The notes under the pieces were generated by a model that was not told the DNA's origin, ran no database searches, and worked only from the letters and a program-made list of their open reading frames with translations. From CAZJFH01 sp964545205 (lineage in GTDB: Bacteria > Pseudomonadota > Alphaproteobacteria > Rhodospirillales > Magnetospirillaceae): DNA of 9,784 nucleotides. Positions 1-6,431 of the stretch are shown here, in pieces (the stretch's first letter is position 1; every line of letters begins with the position of its first letter). A program made the position numbers and the translations under genes. The stretch is taken from positions 1-9,784 of the forward strand of contig CAZJFH010000110.1 in assembly GCA_964545205.1 (NCBI GenBank). The letters are read 5' to 3'.

Positions 1-94
1 CGACTACTTCGCCGGCAAGCTGCACGACGTGCCCTACGACCAGGGCGCGCTGGCGACGGCGCTCGAGGACCTGCCCAAGGTGGCCGCCGAGTGA
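1..94 (+). CDS. C-terminal tail of an unidentified protein (cut by window edge)
   Basis: An open frame enters from the left edge and ends at TGA 92-94. The readable tail is 30 residues, with DYFAGKLHDVPYDQ followed by ALEDLPKVAAE at the C-terminus. Codon use is strongly GC-rich at third positions, like the confirmed genes here, which supports real coding. I do not recognise the family from this fragment. A REP-like element and hisC follow on the same strand after a 205-base gap, so the two genes are probably separate transcription units. Confidence 0.6.
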   Translation, partial: DYFAGKLHDVPYDQGALATALEDLPKVAAE

Positions 95-111
95 CTCGTT
101 CGGCCGTCGCT

Positions 112-125
112 CCCGCGGGCTTTTT
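112..125 (+). terminator. Weak possible terminator of the upstream gene
   Basis: The palindrome CCCGCGGG (112-119) is followed by C and then TTTTT (121-125), 18 bases after the upstream stop codon. The U-tract is good, but a hairpin here can have only about three base pairs because the palindrome leaves almost no loop. The REP-like hairpins just downstream could also stop transcription. Low confidence. Confidence 0.25.
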
Positions 126-127
126 GC

Positions 128-227
128 TTCGTCATGCCCGCGAAGGCGGGCATCCATTTTCCAGCGGCGATTCCGAGAACGCCCGGGTTTCTGGAAAATG
201 GGCCCCCGCCTCCGCGGGGGCGACGAA
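128..227. repeat. REP/BIME-like palindromic doublet with nested inverted repeats
   Basis: This is a 100-bp mirror-organised element. Outer ends TTCGTC (128-133) and GACGAA (222-227) are inverted repeats. Inside them lie two strong hairpins: ATGCCCGC-GAAG-GCGGGCAT (134-153) and GCCCCCGC-CTCC-GCGGGGGC (202-221). Between these, CCATTTTCCAG (154-164) and CTGGAAAATGG (191-201) form a perfect 11-bp inverted repeat. The unit starting CGTCATGCCCGCGAAGGCGGGCATCCA resembles dispersed intergenic palindromes common in alphaproteobacterial genomes. No coding is needed to explain it. Such elements are usually spread by RAYT-type transposases acting in trans, and none is encoded here. Confidence 0.75.
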
Positions 228-299
228 TGGGGCTCGCCTGGGGGATGACTGCTCGAACCAGTTGCTCCGGCAACTTACGACTTCCGAGGAGGAGCGAAC

Positions 300-1406
300 A
301 TGGCTTCCCTGCATCCACGACCCGGCATTCTCGACATCGCGCCCTACGTCCCCGGCGAGGCCAGGCTTCCCGGCGTCGACACGGTGATCAAGCTGGCCTC
401 GAACGAAGGCGCGCTCGGCCCCAGCCCGGCGGCGGTGGCGGCGCTTGGCGCCGCCGGCGCCGAGCTGCACCGGTACCCCGACGGCAGTTGTCTGGCGCTG
501 CGGCGGGCGCTGGCCGACACCTACCGGCTCGATCCCGAGCGCATCGTCTGCGGCAACGGCTCGGACCAGCTCATCTCGATGCTGTGCCGCGCCTATGCCG
601 GCCCGGGCGACGAGGTGCTGTTCTCGGCGCACGGCTTCGCCTGGTACCCGATCGTCGCCCGCGCCGCCGGCGCGGTGCCGGTGGCCGCGCCGGAGAGCGA
701 CCTGCACGCCGACGTCGACGCGCTTCTGGAGCGGGTCACGACCCGCACGCGGCTGGTGTTCCTCGCCAACCCCAACAATCCCACCGGCACCATGCTGCCG
801 CGCGACGAGATCATGCGGCTGCATCGCGGCCTGCCCGAGGACGTGCTGCTGGTGCTCGACACCGCCTACGCCGAATACGCCGACACGCCCGAATACTGCT
901 ACGGCTTCACCCTGGTCGACGCGCCGGCCGGCAACGTCGTCGTCACCCGCACCTTCTCGAAGCTCTACGCCCTGGGGGCGCTGCGGATCGGCTGGGCCTA
1001 CTGCCCGTCCGGCGTCGCCGACGTGATGAACCGGCTGCGGGCGCCGTTCAACGTCAACGCCGCGGCGCAGGCGGCGGCGCTGGCGGCGCTGAACGACCGG
1101 CTGTGGGCGGCGCACACCCTGCGCCATACCTGGGAGTGGCGCGAGCGGCTGCGCAGCCACGTCCTCGGCCTCGGGCTCGAAGCGCCGCCGTCCTGGGCCA
1201 ATTTCGTGCTGGCGCGCTTTCCCGCGCATGGCGGCCGGACCGCCGCCGAAGCCGACGCCTTCCTGCGCGGGCGCGGCATCATCGTCCGGCCGCAGGGTGC
1301 GTCGGGGCTGCCGGACGCGCTGCGCATCAGCATCGGCCGCGAGGACGAGATGACGGCGCTGCTGGAGGCGCTGAGCGCGTTCATGGAGCGAACGCCCGTC
1401 AATTGA
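300..1406 (+). CDS. hisC: Histidinol-phosphate aminotransferase
   Basis: This 368-residue PLP enzyme of fold type I, class II, is a normal HisC length. It should catalyse transamination between histidinol phosphate and 2-oxoglutarate in histidine synthesis; such enzymes may also serve phenylalanine/tyrosine synthesis. Seen in sequence: substrate/PLP motif KLASNEGALGPSP (31-43), GNGSDQL (85-91), NPNNPTGT (157-164), DTAYAEY from D187 (PLP pyridine-nitrogen Asp), and TFSKLY with Schiff-base lysine K221, followed by GALRIGW. A C-terminal LRISIGR carries the usual carboxylate-binding Arg. GGAGGAG (about 288-294) lies six bases before ATG 300. The gene stands alone, with REP-like DNA upstream and a hairpin downstream. 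No other histidine gene is in the window. Confidence 0.93.
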   Translation: MASLHPRPGILDIAPYVPGEARLPGVDTVIKLASNEGALGPSPAAVAALGAAGAELHRYPDGSCLALRRALADTYRLDPERIVCGNGSDQLISMLCRAYAGPGDEVLFSAHGFAWYPIVARAAGAVPVAAPESDLHADVDALLERVTTRTRLVFLANPNNPTGTMLPRDEIMRLHRGLPEDVLLVLDTAYAEYADTPEYCYGFTLVDAPAGNVVVTRTFSKLYALGALRIGWAYCPSGVADVMNRLRAPFNVNAAAQAAALAALNDRLWAAHTLRHTWEWRERLRSHVLGLGLEAPPSWANFVLARFPAHGGRTAAEADAFLRGRGIIVRPQGASGLPDALRISIGREDEMTALLEALSAFMERTPVN

Positions 1407-1422
1407 GAGGCTGAATCGCGCA

Positions 1423-1448
1423 CGGGTGTCCGGCAATCCGGACGCCCG
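1423..1448 (+). terminator. Strong hairpin after hisC, possible terminator
   Basis: CGGGTGTCCGG (1423-1433) and CCGGACGCCCG (1438-1448) form an 11-bp stem with one G-T pair and a CAAT tetraloop, 17 bases after the hisC stop. No T-run follows, so it is not a classical intrinsic terminator. It may work as a Rho-assisted terminator or protect the mRNA 3' end. It argues that the cytochrome gene downstream has its own promoter, within 1449-1545. Confidence 0.5.
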
Positions 1449-1548
1449 CCGCCTCTCGCGCCCGGGTCGGGCCGGACGGTGCGGGCGGAACAAGATCGGT
1501 GCTGTTCTGTTCGAAAAACCAGGATGGACGGCATGCGGAAGCGCGATG

Positions 1549-2136
1549 ATGGCGGGCGAACAGCACACGGGCACCGGCAACCGAAAGGGGGGCGTCGCGC
1601 TGGCGGCCATTCTGGGCGCCCTTGCCCTGTTGGTCGTGGTCGGCGCCATCGGCCTGACCGTCGTCTATTCGGGGCTCTACAACATCGCCGCGACCGAGCA
1701 GCACGCCTCGATCACCCGCTGGGCGTTCGACACCACGTTCCACAACTCGGTGGAGCGCCGGGCCGGCGATGTCGCGGTGCCCGACCGCCTGACGCCGGAA
1801 ATGCTCGAGCAGGGGGCGAGGTCGTACAAGGCGATGTGCCAGCATTGCCATGCCGGACCGGGCGTCGAGCGCTCGGAGTGGGCCGCCGGGATGCGGCCGC
1901 GGCCGCCGCACCTGACCGAAAAGGCGGCCGGATGGACGCCGCAGGAGGTGTTCTGGATCGTCAAGCACGGGATCAAGATGACCGGAATGCCGGCGTTCGG
2001 CCCGAGCCACGACGACGAGACGCTGTGGAGCATCGTCGCCTTCGTCAAGGAACTGCCGGCCATGACGCCCGAGCGCTACGCCGGGCTCGGCGGCGATCCG
2101 CAGGCGGCCGAAGCCGAACACGGCCACGCGCACTGA
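1549..2136 (+). CDS. Membrane-anchored monohaem cytochrome c
   Basis: From ATG 1549 the product is 195 residues. GGAAG (1537-1541) sits seven bases before 1549; ATG 1546 is also possible. The frame stays open upstream to 1426, but that stretch lacks a good ribosome site and would run through the hairpin. A short N-terminal tail is followed by one membrane segment (about 16-40), then a periplasmic class I cytochrome c domain. The haem motif is CQHCH (C97, C100, H101) and the likely sixth ligand is M147 in TGMPAFG. The C-terminus EAEHGHAH is His-rich and might bind metal. It leads a three-gene operon with a DUF305 membrane protein and a lipoprotein. A role as electron donor to periplasmic partners is inferred; the specific partner is unknown. 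Confidence 0.85.
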   Translation: MAGEQHTGTGNRKGGVALAAILGALALLVVVGAIGLTVVYSGLYNIAATEQHASITRWAFDTTFHNSVERRAGDVAVPDRLTPEMLEQGARSYKAMCQHCHAGPGVERSEWAAGMRPRPPHLTEKAAGWTPQEVFWIVKHGIKMTGMPAFGPSHDDETLWSIVAFVKELPAMTPERYAGLGGDPQAAEAEHGHAH

Positions 2137-2154
2137 CGAGGGAGCGGGCAGGTC

Positions 2155-2604
2155 ATGTCCTACTGGCGTTTCGCGGCGATGATCGCGACCTCGACGGTCC
2201 TGATGTACGTCCTGATGTACCTCAACACCTACGCCTTCGAGCACGTGTTCTGGAGCGAGACCCGCGCCTGGATGGCCCTGCTGATGGGCGCGACGATGTC
2301 GGTCGTCATGCTGAGCTACATGTGGAGCATGTACGGCAGGACGAGCGTCAACCTCGCCATCATCGGCGGTTCGCTGGCGGCATTCGCCTTCTCGCTCTGG
2401 CTGGTGCGCAGTCAGGCGACGGTGGACGACGTCGAATTCATGAAGGCGATGATCCCGCACCACTCGATCGCCATCATGACCAGCGGACGCTCGCAGATCT
2501 CCGACCCGCGGGTCCGCAAGCTGGCCGAAGAGATCATCGCGGCGCAGGAACGCGAGATCGCCGAGATGAAGTACCTCATCCAGGACCTGGAGGCACGGGA
2601 CTGA
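2155..2604 (+). CDS. DUF305-domain membrane protein
   Basis: This is a 149-residue protein. Three hydrophobic helices lie at about 7-27, 38-58 and 65-84. A soluble C-terminal helical domain (about 90-149) carries the DUF305 signature MKAMIPHHSIAIM, with H102-H103 flanked by methionines M96, M99 and M108. The helical tail ends EIAEMKYLIQDLEARD. DUF305 proteins are ferritin-like or metal-associated and are often found near copper-resistance genes, where the Met/His signature is thought to bind metal. No copper pump is visible here, so a copper role is inference. GGAG (2141-2144) precedes ATG 2155 by ten bases. The gene starts 18 bases after the cytochrome gene, and its stop overlaps the next start (TGATG at 2602-2606), implying translational coupling. 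Confidence 0.87.
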   Translation: MSYWRFAAMIATSTVLMYVLMYLNTYAFEHVFWSETRAWMALLMGATMSVVMLSYMWSMYGRTSVNLAIIGGSLAAFAFSLWLVRSQATVDDVEFMKAMIPHHSIAIMTSGRSQISDPRVRKLAEEIIAAQEREIAEMKYLIQDLEARD

Positions 2605-3176
2605 TGCGGGCGCCGGCTTTCCATGCCGGCCGGGCCGGCCTGGCGCTCCTGCTGGTCTCGGCGGTTGCGGCCTGCGGCGAGAACGAGGCGCCCGACGACG
2701 TGATCGATCCGATCATGGCGCCCGAGATCGCCAGGATCGTTCCCGCGGAAGAGGCGATCGCGGGTACCCGGCTCGCGACGCTCGATCCCGCGACGATGAA
2801 CGACGCCGAACTCCGCAAGACCGTGGGAACCGGGCCGCACTGCGAATTCCGCTACACGACGTCGGGCCGACCGGTTCTGGCGGCGGGCATGCTGCCGGAC
2901 GAGCCGCCCGGCGACGGCGTGGTGAAGGTGAACGGCAGCCTGGTCACCTTGGATCCGGTCGCGAGCGAAGCCGCGGCCGAGGCGGACGGCACGATCAGCC
3001 TGGCAGCGGGGCCGATCCGGATCGTGGTGGCGCCGGACCCGCAAGCCTGGGAACAGCGCGACGGCGCGTTGCGCCGCGAAGCGAACATGATCTTCCGGGT
3101 CGGGCAGAGCCTGCGGGTCGGATATCGCGGCTACTGGGACTGCACCTCGGAGCCGCCGATCGTCTCGTCGCACTGA
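2604..3176 (+). CDS. Predicted lipoprotein of unknown function
   Basis: This is a 190-residue protein starting at ATG 2604, one base inside the previous stop, with GGAGG at 2589-2593. The N-terminus is a type II signal: hydrophobic LALLLVSAVAAC with lipobox V-A-A-C, so acylation is expected at C24, followed by GENE. The mature part is mixed and polar. It has one cysteine in the GPHCEFRYTTSG region (C80) and one near the end in GYWDCTSEPP (C180), which could form a disulfide. The middle (about 95-140) looks beta-rich, with VVKVNGSLVTLDP and GPIRIVVAPDP. I do not recognise a functional family. Its place behind the cytochrome c and DUF305 genes suggests a periplasmic redox or metal-related role, but that is guilt by association. 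Confidence 0.78.
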   Translation: MRAPAFHAGRAGLALLLVSAVAACGENEAPDDVIDPIMAPEIARIVPAEEAIAGTRLATLDPATMNDAELRKTVGTGPHCEFRYTTSGRPVLAAGMLPDEPPGDGVVKVNGSLVTLDPVASEAAAEADGTISLAAGPIRIVVAPDPQAWEQRDGALRREANMIFRVGQSLRVGYRGYWDCTSEPPIVSSH

Positions 3177-3183
3177 TCGCCCC

Positions 3184-3203
3184 GGCCGTCACGGGCGACG
3201 GCC
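3184..3203. terminator. Hairpin between convergent operons
   Basis: GGCCGTC (3184-3190) and GACGGCC (3197-3203) form a 7-bp stem with a 6-base loop. It lies 8 bases after the lipoprotein stop and overlaps the stop codon of the minus-strand kinase gene (3189-3191). On the plus strand a loosely T-rich TCTGTTC follows. It may act as a shared terminator for the two operons meeting here. Confidence 0.4.
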
Positions 3204-4547
3204 TCTGTTCGCCATCGCCAGCGGCTCTGGAACCCGCAGCTCGACCAGCAGCCCGCCGAGTTCCGAGCGCCCGAACCGTAGCTCGCTCCCGTGCAATGCC
3301 GCCAGGTCGGCGACGATCGACAGGCCGAGCCCCCAGCCCTCGTGCGCCTCGTCGAGTCGCGCTCCACGCCGCGCCGCGACCGCGCCGCGTTGCGGGTCCA
3401 TGCCGGGGCCGTCGTCCTCGACGGCGACGACCACCGTCCCGGCGTCGCGCCGGCCGCTGACCCGGACGCGGGCGCCGGCGTGCTTGCAGGCGTTCTCGAT
3501 CAGATTGCCCAGGATCTCCGCGAAGTCCTCGCGATCGATCGGCACCAGCAGGCCGGGTTCGATCGCGGCGGTGATCTCGAGGCGCTTTTCGGCGAACACC
3601 TTCGCCATCATGGCGACCAGTTCGCCGGTGGTGTCGGCCACCGCGACGTGGCTGCCGAAGGCGGGCGCCGAGGATGCGGCGGCGCGGGCGCGGCCGAGAT
3701 GATGCTCGACCAGCCGCAGCATGGTGGCGACCTGGGCCTCGATCGGCGGGTCGCCGCCGCGCGACTCGGCCTCGGCGCGCAGGATGGCCAGCGGCGTCTT
3801 CAGGGCGTGGGCGAGGTTGCCGACATGGGTGCGCGCCCGCTCGATCAGCGCCTCGTCATGGGCGAGGACGCGGTTGGTCGCCTCGACCAGCGGCTCGATC
3901 TCGCTGGGATAGCTGCCGCCGAGGCGGTTGCCGGCGCCGCTGCGCAGGCGTTCGAGGTCGGCGGCCAGCAGGCGCAACGGCCGCAGCCCGTAGCGCACCT
4001 GGATGGCGGTGGCGGCCAGCAGGCCCAGCGCCAGGCCGCCGAGCGCCAGCGCCAGCAGGGTGCGGAAGCCGGACACCTCGGCATCGATCTCGGCGCGCGA
4101 GGCGGCGACCATGACGTGCAGCGGCTCGGCGCGGTCGGCGAAGGCGATGTCGCGCTCGACGATGAGCACCGGCTCGCCGCGCGGCCCGACGCCGTCGCGG
4201 CTGTGCAGCGCGCCCGGCGCCTCGGCCGCCCGCGACGGGAAGGCGTAGTCCCACAGCGAGCGCGAGCGCGCCACCGGATCGGAACCGGCCGACACCTGCC
4301 AGTACCAGCCGGAATACAGTTTTTCGAAGCGGGGCTCGGGAATCTGCGGCGCGACGCCGACCTCGCCGGGCGTCACGCTCACGCCGGCGACGACCGCGCG
4401 CAGCACGCTCTCCAGGCGCTGCTCGAAGCCGCGTTCGACGCTTTCCCGGAAGGCTTCCGCCAGCACGACGCCGCCGACGGCGATGGCGAGGAACAGCCAG
4501 ACCGCGGCGCCGAGGAACAGCCGTCCGGCGAGCGAGCTAGGCCGCAT
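3189..4547 (-). CDS. PhoQ-like sensor histidine kinase
   Basis: This is a 452-residue inner-membrane kinase. A first membrane helix at about 10-31 is followed by a periplasmic sensor (about 32-160) containing LYSGWYWQV, a second helix at about 161-183, and a HAMP linker (LRPLRLLAADLERLR). The phosphoacceptor is H247 in NLAHALKTPL. The catalytic domain shows the N box (N348, N352 in GNLIENACKHA), G1 box EDDGPGM (377-383) and G2 box GWGLGLS (404-410), preceded by RGARLDE. The HALKTPL and RGARLDE patterns fit PhoQ-type kinases. The start codon overlaps the end of the regulator gene by 11 bases, so this is its cognate partner. The stimulus is not readable from sequence; PhoQ relatives sense divalent cations, acid or cationic peptides. 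Confidence 0.9.
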   Translation of the reverse strand: MRPSSLAGRLFLGAAVWLFLAIAVGGVVLAEAFRESVERGFEQRLESVLRAVVAGVSVTPGEVGVAPQIPEPRFEKLYSGWYWQVSAGSDPVARSRSLWDYAFPSRAAEAPGALHSRDGVGPRGEPVLIVERDIAFADRAEPLHVMVAASRAEIDAEVSGFRTLLALALGGLALGLLAATAIQVRYGLRPLRLLAADLERLRSGAGNRLGGSYPSEIEPLVEATNRVLAHDEALIERARTHVGNLAHALKTPLAILRAEAESRGGDPPIEAQVATMLRLVEHHLGRARAAASSAPAFGSHVAVADTTGELVAMMAKVFAEKRLEITAAIEPGLLVPIDREDFAEILGNLIENACKHAGARVRVSGRRDAGTVVVAVEDDGPGMDPQRGAVAARRGARLDEAHEGWGLGLSIVADLAALHGSELRFGRSELGGLLVELRVPEPLAMANRGRRP

Positions 4548-5205
4548 CGGGCGCCGCCAGCCGCCAGCCCTGGCCGCGGACGGTGTGGATCAGCTCGGCG
4601 CCCAGCTTCTTGCGGATGCGGCCGATCAGCACGTCGACGACGTTGGAATCGTTGTCGAAGTTGCGGTCGTAGACGTGCTCGATCAGCTCGGTGCGGCTGA
4701 CCACCTGGTCGCGGTGATGCGCCAGATAGGACAGGATGCGGAACTCCTGGGCGGTCAGCGACACCGGCAGTCCGTCGACGGTGACCCGCGCCGCGCTGGC
4801 GTCGAGCCGCATCGGGCCGCAGGCGATCTCCGGCTGGGCATGGCCGGCGGCGCGGCGGATCAGCGCCCGGATGCGCACCACCACCTCCTCCATCTCGAAC
4901 GGCTTGGTCAGGTAGTCGTCGGCGCCGGCGTTGAACGCCGCCGCCTTCTCCGACCAGCGGCTGCGCGCGGTGAGGATCAGCACCGGCATGGTGCGGCCGC
5001 CGGCGCGCCAGCGCTGCAGCACGCTGACGCCGTCGAGCTTGGGCAGGCCGAGATCGAGCACGACGGCGTCGTAGGCCTCGGTGTCGCCGAGATGATGTCC
5101 TTCCTCGCCGTCATAGGCGGCATCGACGGCGAACCCGGCCCCTTCCAGCGCCTGCTGGATGCGCAGGTTGAGCTGCGGTTCGTCCTCGACCAGAAGCACC
5201 CTCAT
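4537..5205 (-). CDS. PhoP-like response regulator (OmpR family)
   Basis: This is a 222-residue regulator with a receiver domain (1-115): acidic pocket E7-D8, phosphoacceptor D51 in VVLDLGLPK, T79 and K101 in LTKPF. A C-terminal winged-helix DNA-binding domain (about 125-218) has RILSYLAHH, VVSRTELIEHVYDR, NVVDVLIGRIRKKL and HTVRGQGWRL. These match the PhoP/OmpR group and all receiver catalytic residues are present. Its start overlaps the PepSY gene stop by four bases (ATGA), and its end overlaps the kinase start. The divergent region just upstream of the operon contains two PhoP-box-like direct repeats, so autoregulation is likely, though inferred. Confidence 0.92.
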   Translation of the reverse strand: MRVLLVEDEPQLNLRIQQALEGAGFAVDAAYDGEEGHHLGDTEAYDAVVLDLGLPKLDGVSVLQRWRAGGRTMPVLILTARSRWSEKAAAFNAGADDYLTKPFEMEEVVVRIRALIRRAAGHAQPEIACGPMRLDASAARVTVDGLPVSLTAQEFRILSYLAHHRDQVVSRTELIEHVYDRNFDNDSNVVDVLIGRIRKKLGAELIHTVRGQGWRLAAPDAA

Positions 5206-5498
5206 TCGTCTTCGACCTCGAGCAGTTCGCCGCTGCGGGCATCGTATTCGAGTTCGAGCACGCGGCCGGCGGTGGTCAGGACCTTGATCTCGTAGATGGC
5301 GCGGCCGCGCTTGCGCTCGAGTTCGGCTTCCAGGAAGTGGCCGGGATAGTCGGCCTCGGCCCGCTCGAGGATGGCGCGGAGCGGCAGGATCTCGCCGGCC
5401 AGGACCTCGCGCCGCGCCCGCTCGTGCTCGGCCTCGCCGGCCTCGGCGGTGGCGACGGACAGGACGGCGAGCAGGGCCAGCACCAGGGTGGTCTTCAT
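5202..5498 (-). CDS. Small periplasmic PepSY-domain protein
   Basis: This is a 98-residue protein. A Sec signal peptide (about 1-20, cleavage near ATAEA-GEAEH) precedes a PepSY-like domain: GEILPLRAILERAEADYPG, then beta strands around AIYEIKVLTTAGRVLELEY and the typical ending DARSGELLEVE. It is the first gene of a PepSY-regulator-kinase operon, overlapping the regulator by four bases. AGGAT (5505-5509, minus strand) serves as ribosome site six bases before the ATG. PepSY proteins are known as inhibitors or modulators of proteases and are often coupled to PhoPQ-type systems. Here it may tune the kinase from the periplasm (inference). Confidence 0.87.
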   Translation of the reverse strand: MKTTLVLALLAVLSVATAEAGEAEHERARREVLAGEILPLRAILERAEADYPGHFLEAELERKRGRAIYEIKVLTTAGRVLELEYDARSGELLEVEDE

Positions 5499-5521
5499 GC
5501 GCCCATCCTAACGCGCGTCCA

Positions 5522-5537
5522 TAAACCCAGGATGAAC
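5522..5537 (-). promoter_or_regulatory. PhoP-box-like direct repeat facing the PepSY-regulator-kinase operon
   Basis: On the minus strand this reads GTTCA-N6-GTTTA, two half-sites in direct orientation with an 11-bp period. The enterobacterial PhoP box is a GTTTA repeat with the same period. It lies 24 bases upstream of the PepSY start codon. The neighbouring regulator is PhoP-like, so autoregulation is plausible. No convincing -10 or -35 was assigned. Confidence 0.45.
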
Positions 5538-5553
5538 CGCCGGGTCATGCTGC

Positions 5554-5569
5554 GTTCAAGGACGGTTTC
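5554..5569 (+). promoter_or_regulatory. PhoP-box-like direct repeat facing the SHP operon
   Basis: On the plus strand this reads GTTCA-N6-GTTTC, the same architecture and 11-bp period as the copy at 5522-5537, but in the opposite direction and 16 bases away. It lies 45 bases upstream of the preferred start of the small secreted protein. The pair could let one regulator control both divergent operons. The second half-site deviates from GTTTA at the last base. Confidence 0.4.
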
Positions 5570-5602
5570 ATAAGGTGGCACCAACCAACACCGACCACGA
5601 TG

Positions 5603-5608
5603 AAGGAG
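5603..5608 (+). promoter_or_regulatory. Ribosome binding site that decides the 5615 start
   Basis: AAGGAG lies six bases before ATG 5615. The upstream in-frame ATG at 5600 would place this strong site inside the coding region and has no good site of its own, so 5615 is preferred. Confidence 0.75.
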
Positions 5609-5614
5609 CAGCCG

Positions 5615-5923
5615 ATGATCGGCAAGATGATCCTGCAGGGCCTGGCCGCCGCGGCGCTGATCGCCGGCGCCGCCGCGATCTATGCCGGCGGCGCCCAGGC
5701 TCTGGATGCGAACGGCGCCTCCACGGGACCGCGGACGGACAACGGCTATCTGTCGCCACCCGAGCGCTGGCCCTGGACCGGCCGCGAGGACGAGGACGCG
5801 GGCGACGACGACGATCGCCATCGCCGCCGCGCGGCGCCCCGCTTCGAGCGGCCGCCGCCGGCCGCGGTCGATACCGGCTACTTCGTTCCCGCGCGGCGCC
5901 ATGGTGATCGCGATGACGACTGA
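5615..5923 (+). CDS. Small secreted Asp/Arg-rich protein of unknown function
   Basis: From ATG 5615 the product is 102 residues. A signal peptide (about 1-29, GLAAAALIAGAAAIYAGGAQA) has likely cleavage after AQA. The mature protein is short and low-complexity: an acidic run EDEDAGDDDD (58-67), a basic run RHRRR (68-72), a Pro-rich RPPPAA, and an acidic end DRDDD. Two similar short motifs, TDNGYLSPPERW (41-52) and VDTGYFVPARR (85-95), give a D-x-GY-x-x-P repeat. I do not recognise a family. It is the first gene of the SHP operon and overlaps the cytochrome b561 gene by 11 bases. A role as a periplasmic binding or scaffold protein is speculation. Confidence 0.7.
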   Translation: MIGKMILQGLAAAALIAGAAAIYAGGAQALDANGASTGPRTDNGYLSPPERWPWTGREDEDAGDDDDRHRRRAAPRFERPPPAAVDTGYFVPARRHGDRDDD

Positions 5924-6431
5924 GCCGCTCCGCCGCAAACCGAGCCGCTGGCAGTCGGCCGCGCTCCGGCTGTGGCACGCCTGGATCGCCGGCGGCTTCC
6001 TGGTCGCCTGGGCGACCGGCGACGAGGACACCTACTTCATGCATTTCTTCGCCGGCTATGCCGTGCTCGCCGCCGTGGTGGCGCGGCTGCTGGCGGGCCT
6101 CCTGGCGCCGCGCGGCGGGCCGCTGCGGCTGCCGCGGCCGAGCCTGTCCGCCGCGCGGGCGTGGCTGTTCGACGGCAGGGGCCGCAACCCCGGTTTCGCC
6201 TGGCTGGGCGTCGCCGTGCTGGTCATGGTCGGCCTGTCGGCGGCCAGCGGCGCCCTGGCCGATCCGCTGCACCGGCTCGAAGACCTGCACGAGGGATTGT
6301 CCGAGGCCGCGCTGTGGCCGGTCTTCGCCCATATCGCCTTCATCCTGTTCGTCTACGGCGGCATCCGCCGGCTGGTCGCGCAACTGCGCCACTGGTGGCC
6401 GGACCGCCACGCCAAGGAGACCGCATCGTGA
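5913..6431 (+). CDS. Cytochrome b561-type dihaem membrane protein
   Basis: From ATG 5913 the product is 172 residues; in-frame ATG 5901 is an alternative, and neither start has a strong ribosome site. Hydrophobic segments lie at about 18-34, 44-64, 95-113 and 135-155, giving the four-helix Ni-hydrogenase-type b561 plan. Candidate haem-ligating histidines are H22 in RLWHAW, H44 in FMHFFAGY, H126 in LEDLHEGL and H140 in VFAHIAFIL. DLHE-x-GLS followed by AHIA is characteristic of this group. Its stop overlaps the GTG start of the SHP gene. In studied SHP clusters this protein is thought to take electrons from quinol and pass them to the dihaem cytochrome c. The cytochrome c genes next to it support that role here. 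Confidence 0.88.
   Translation: MTTEPLRRKPSRWQSAALRLWHAWIAGGFLVAWATGDEDTYFMHFFAGYAVLAAVVARLLAGLLAPRGGPLRLPRPSLSAARAWLFDGRGRNPGFAWLGVAVLVMVGLSAASGALADPLHRLEDLHEGLSEAALWPVFAHIAFILFVYGGIRRLVAQLRHWWPDRHAKETAS
6414..6419 (+). promoter_or_regulatory. Ribosome binding site that supports the GTG start of SHP
   Basis: AAGGAG lies eight bases before GTG 6428, inside the end of the cytochrome b561 gene. It makes GTG, which overlaps the previous TGA, the preferred start and gives an intact signal peptide. Confidence 0.75.

Noticed and set aside
128..227. CRISPR-like or insertion-sequence reading of the palindromic element
   Set aside because: There is only one unit, no spacer series and no transposase. 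A REP/BIME-like element explains it better.
1426..1548. N-terminal extension of the cytochrome c gene up to 1426
   Set aside because: It would begin inside the post-hisC hairpin, has no good ribosome site, and puts about 41 unlikely residues ahead of the membrane anchor. GGAAG before 1549 gives a better start.
132..1649. Long open frame on the minus strand opposite hisC
   Set aside because: It covers a confident hisC gene in antisense, runs through the palindromic element, is rich in Arg, Pro and Gly as expected for shadow frames in GC-rich DNA, and has no recognisable motif.
3291..4700. Long plus-strand open frame opposite the PhoQ-like kinase
   Set aside because: The minus strand carries all kinase motifs in order. 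The opposite product is Gly/Arg/Gln-rich shadow sequence.
5505..5510. TAGGAT on the minus strand as a -10 box for the PepSY operon
   Set aside because: It would put the transcript start at or next to the start codon. AGGAT at the right distance from the ATG fits a ribosome site better.
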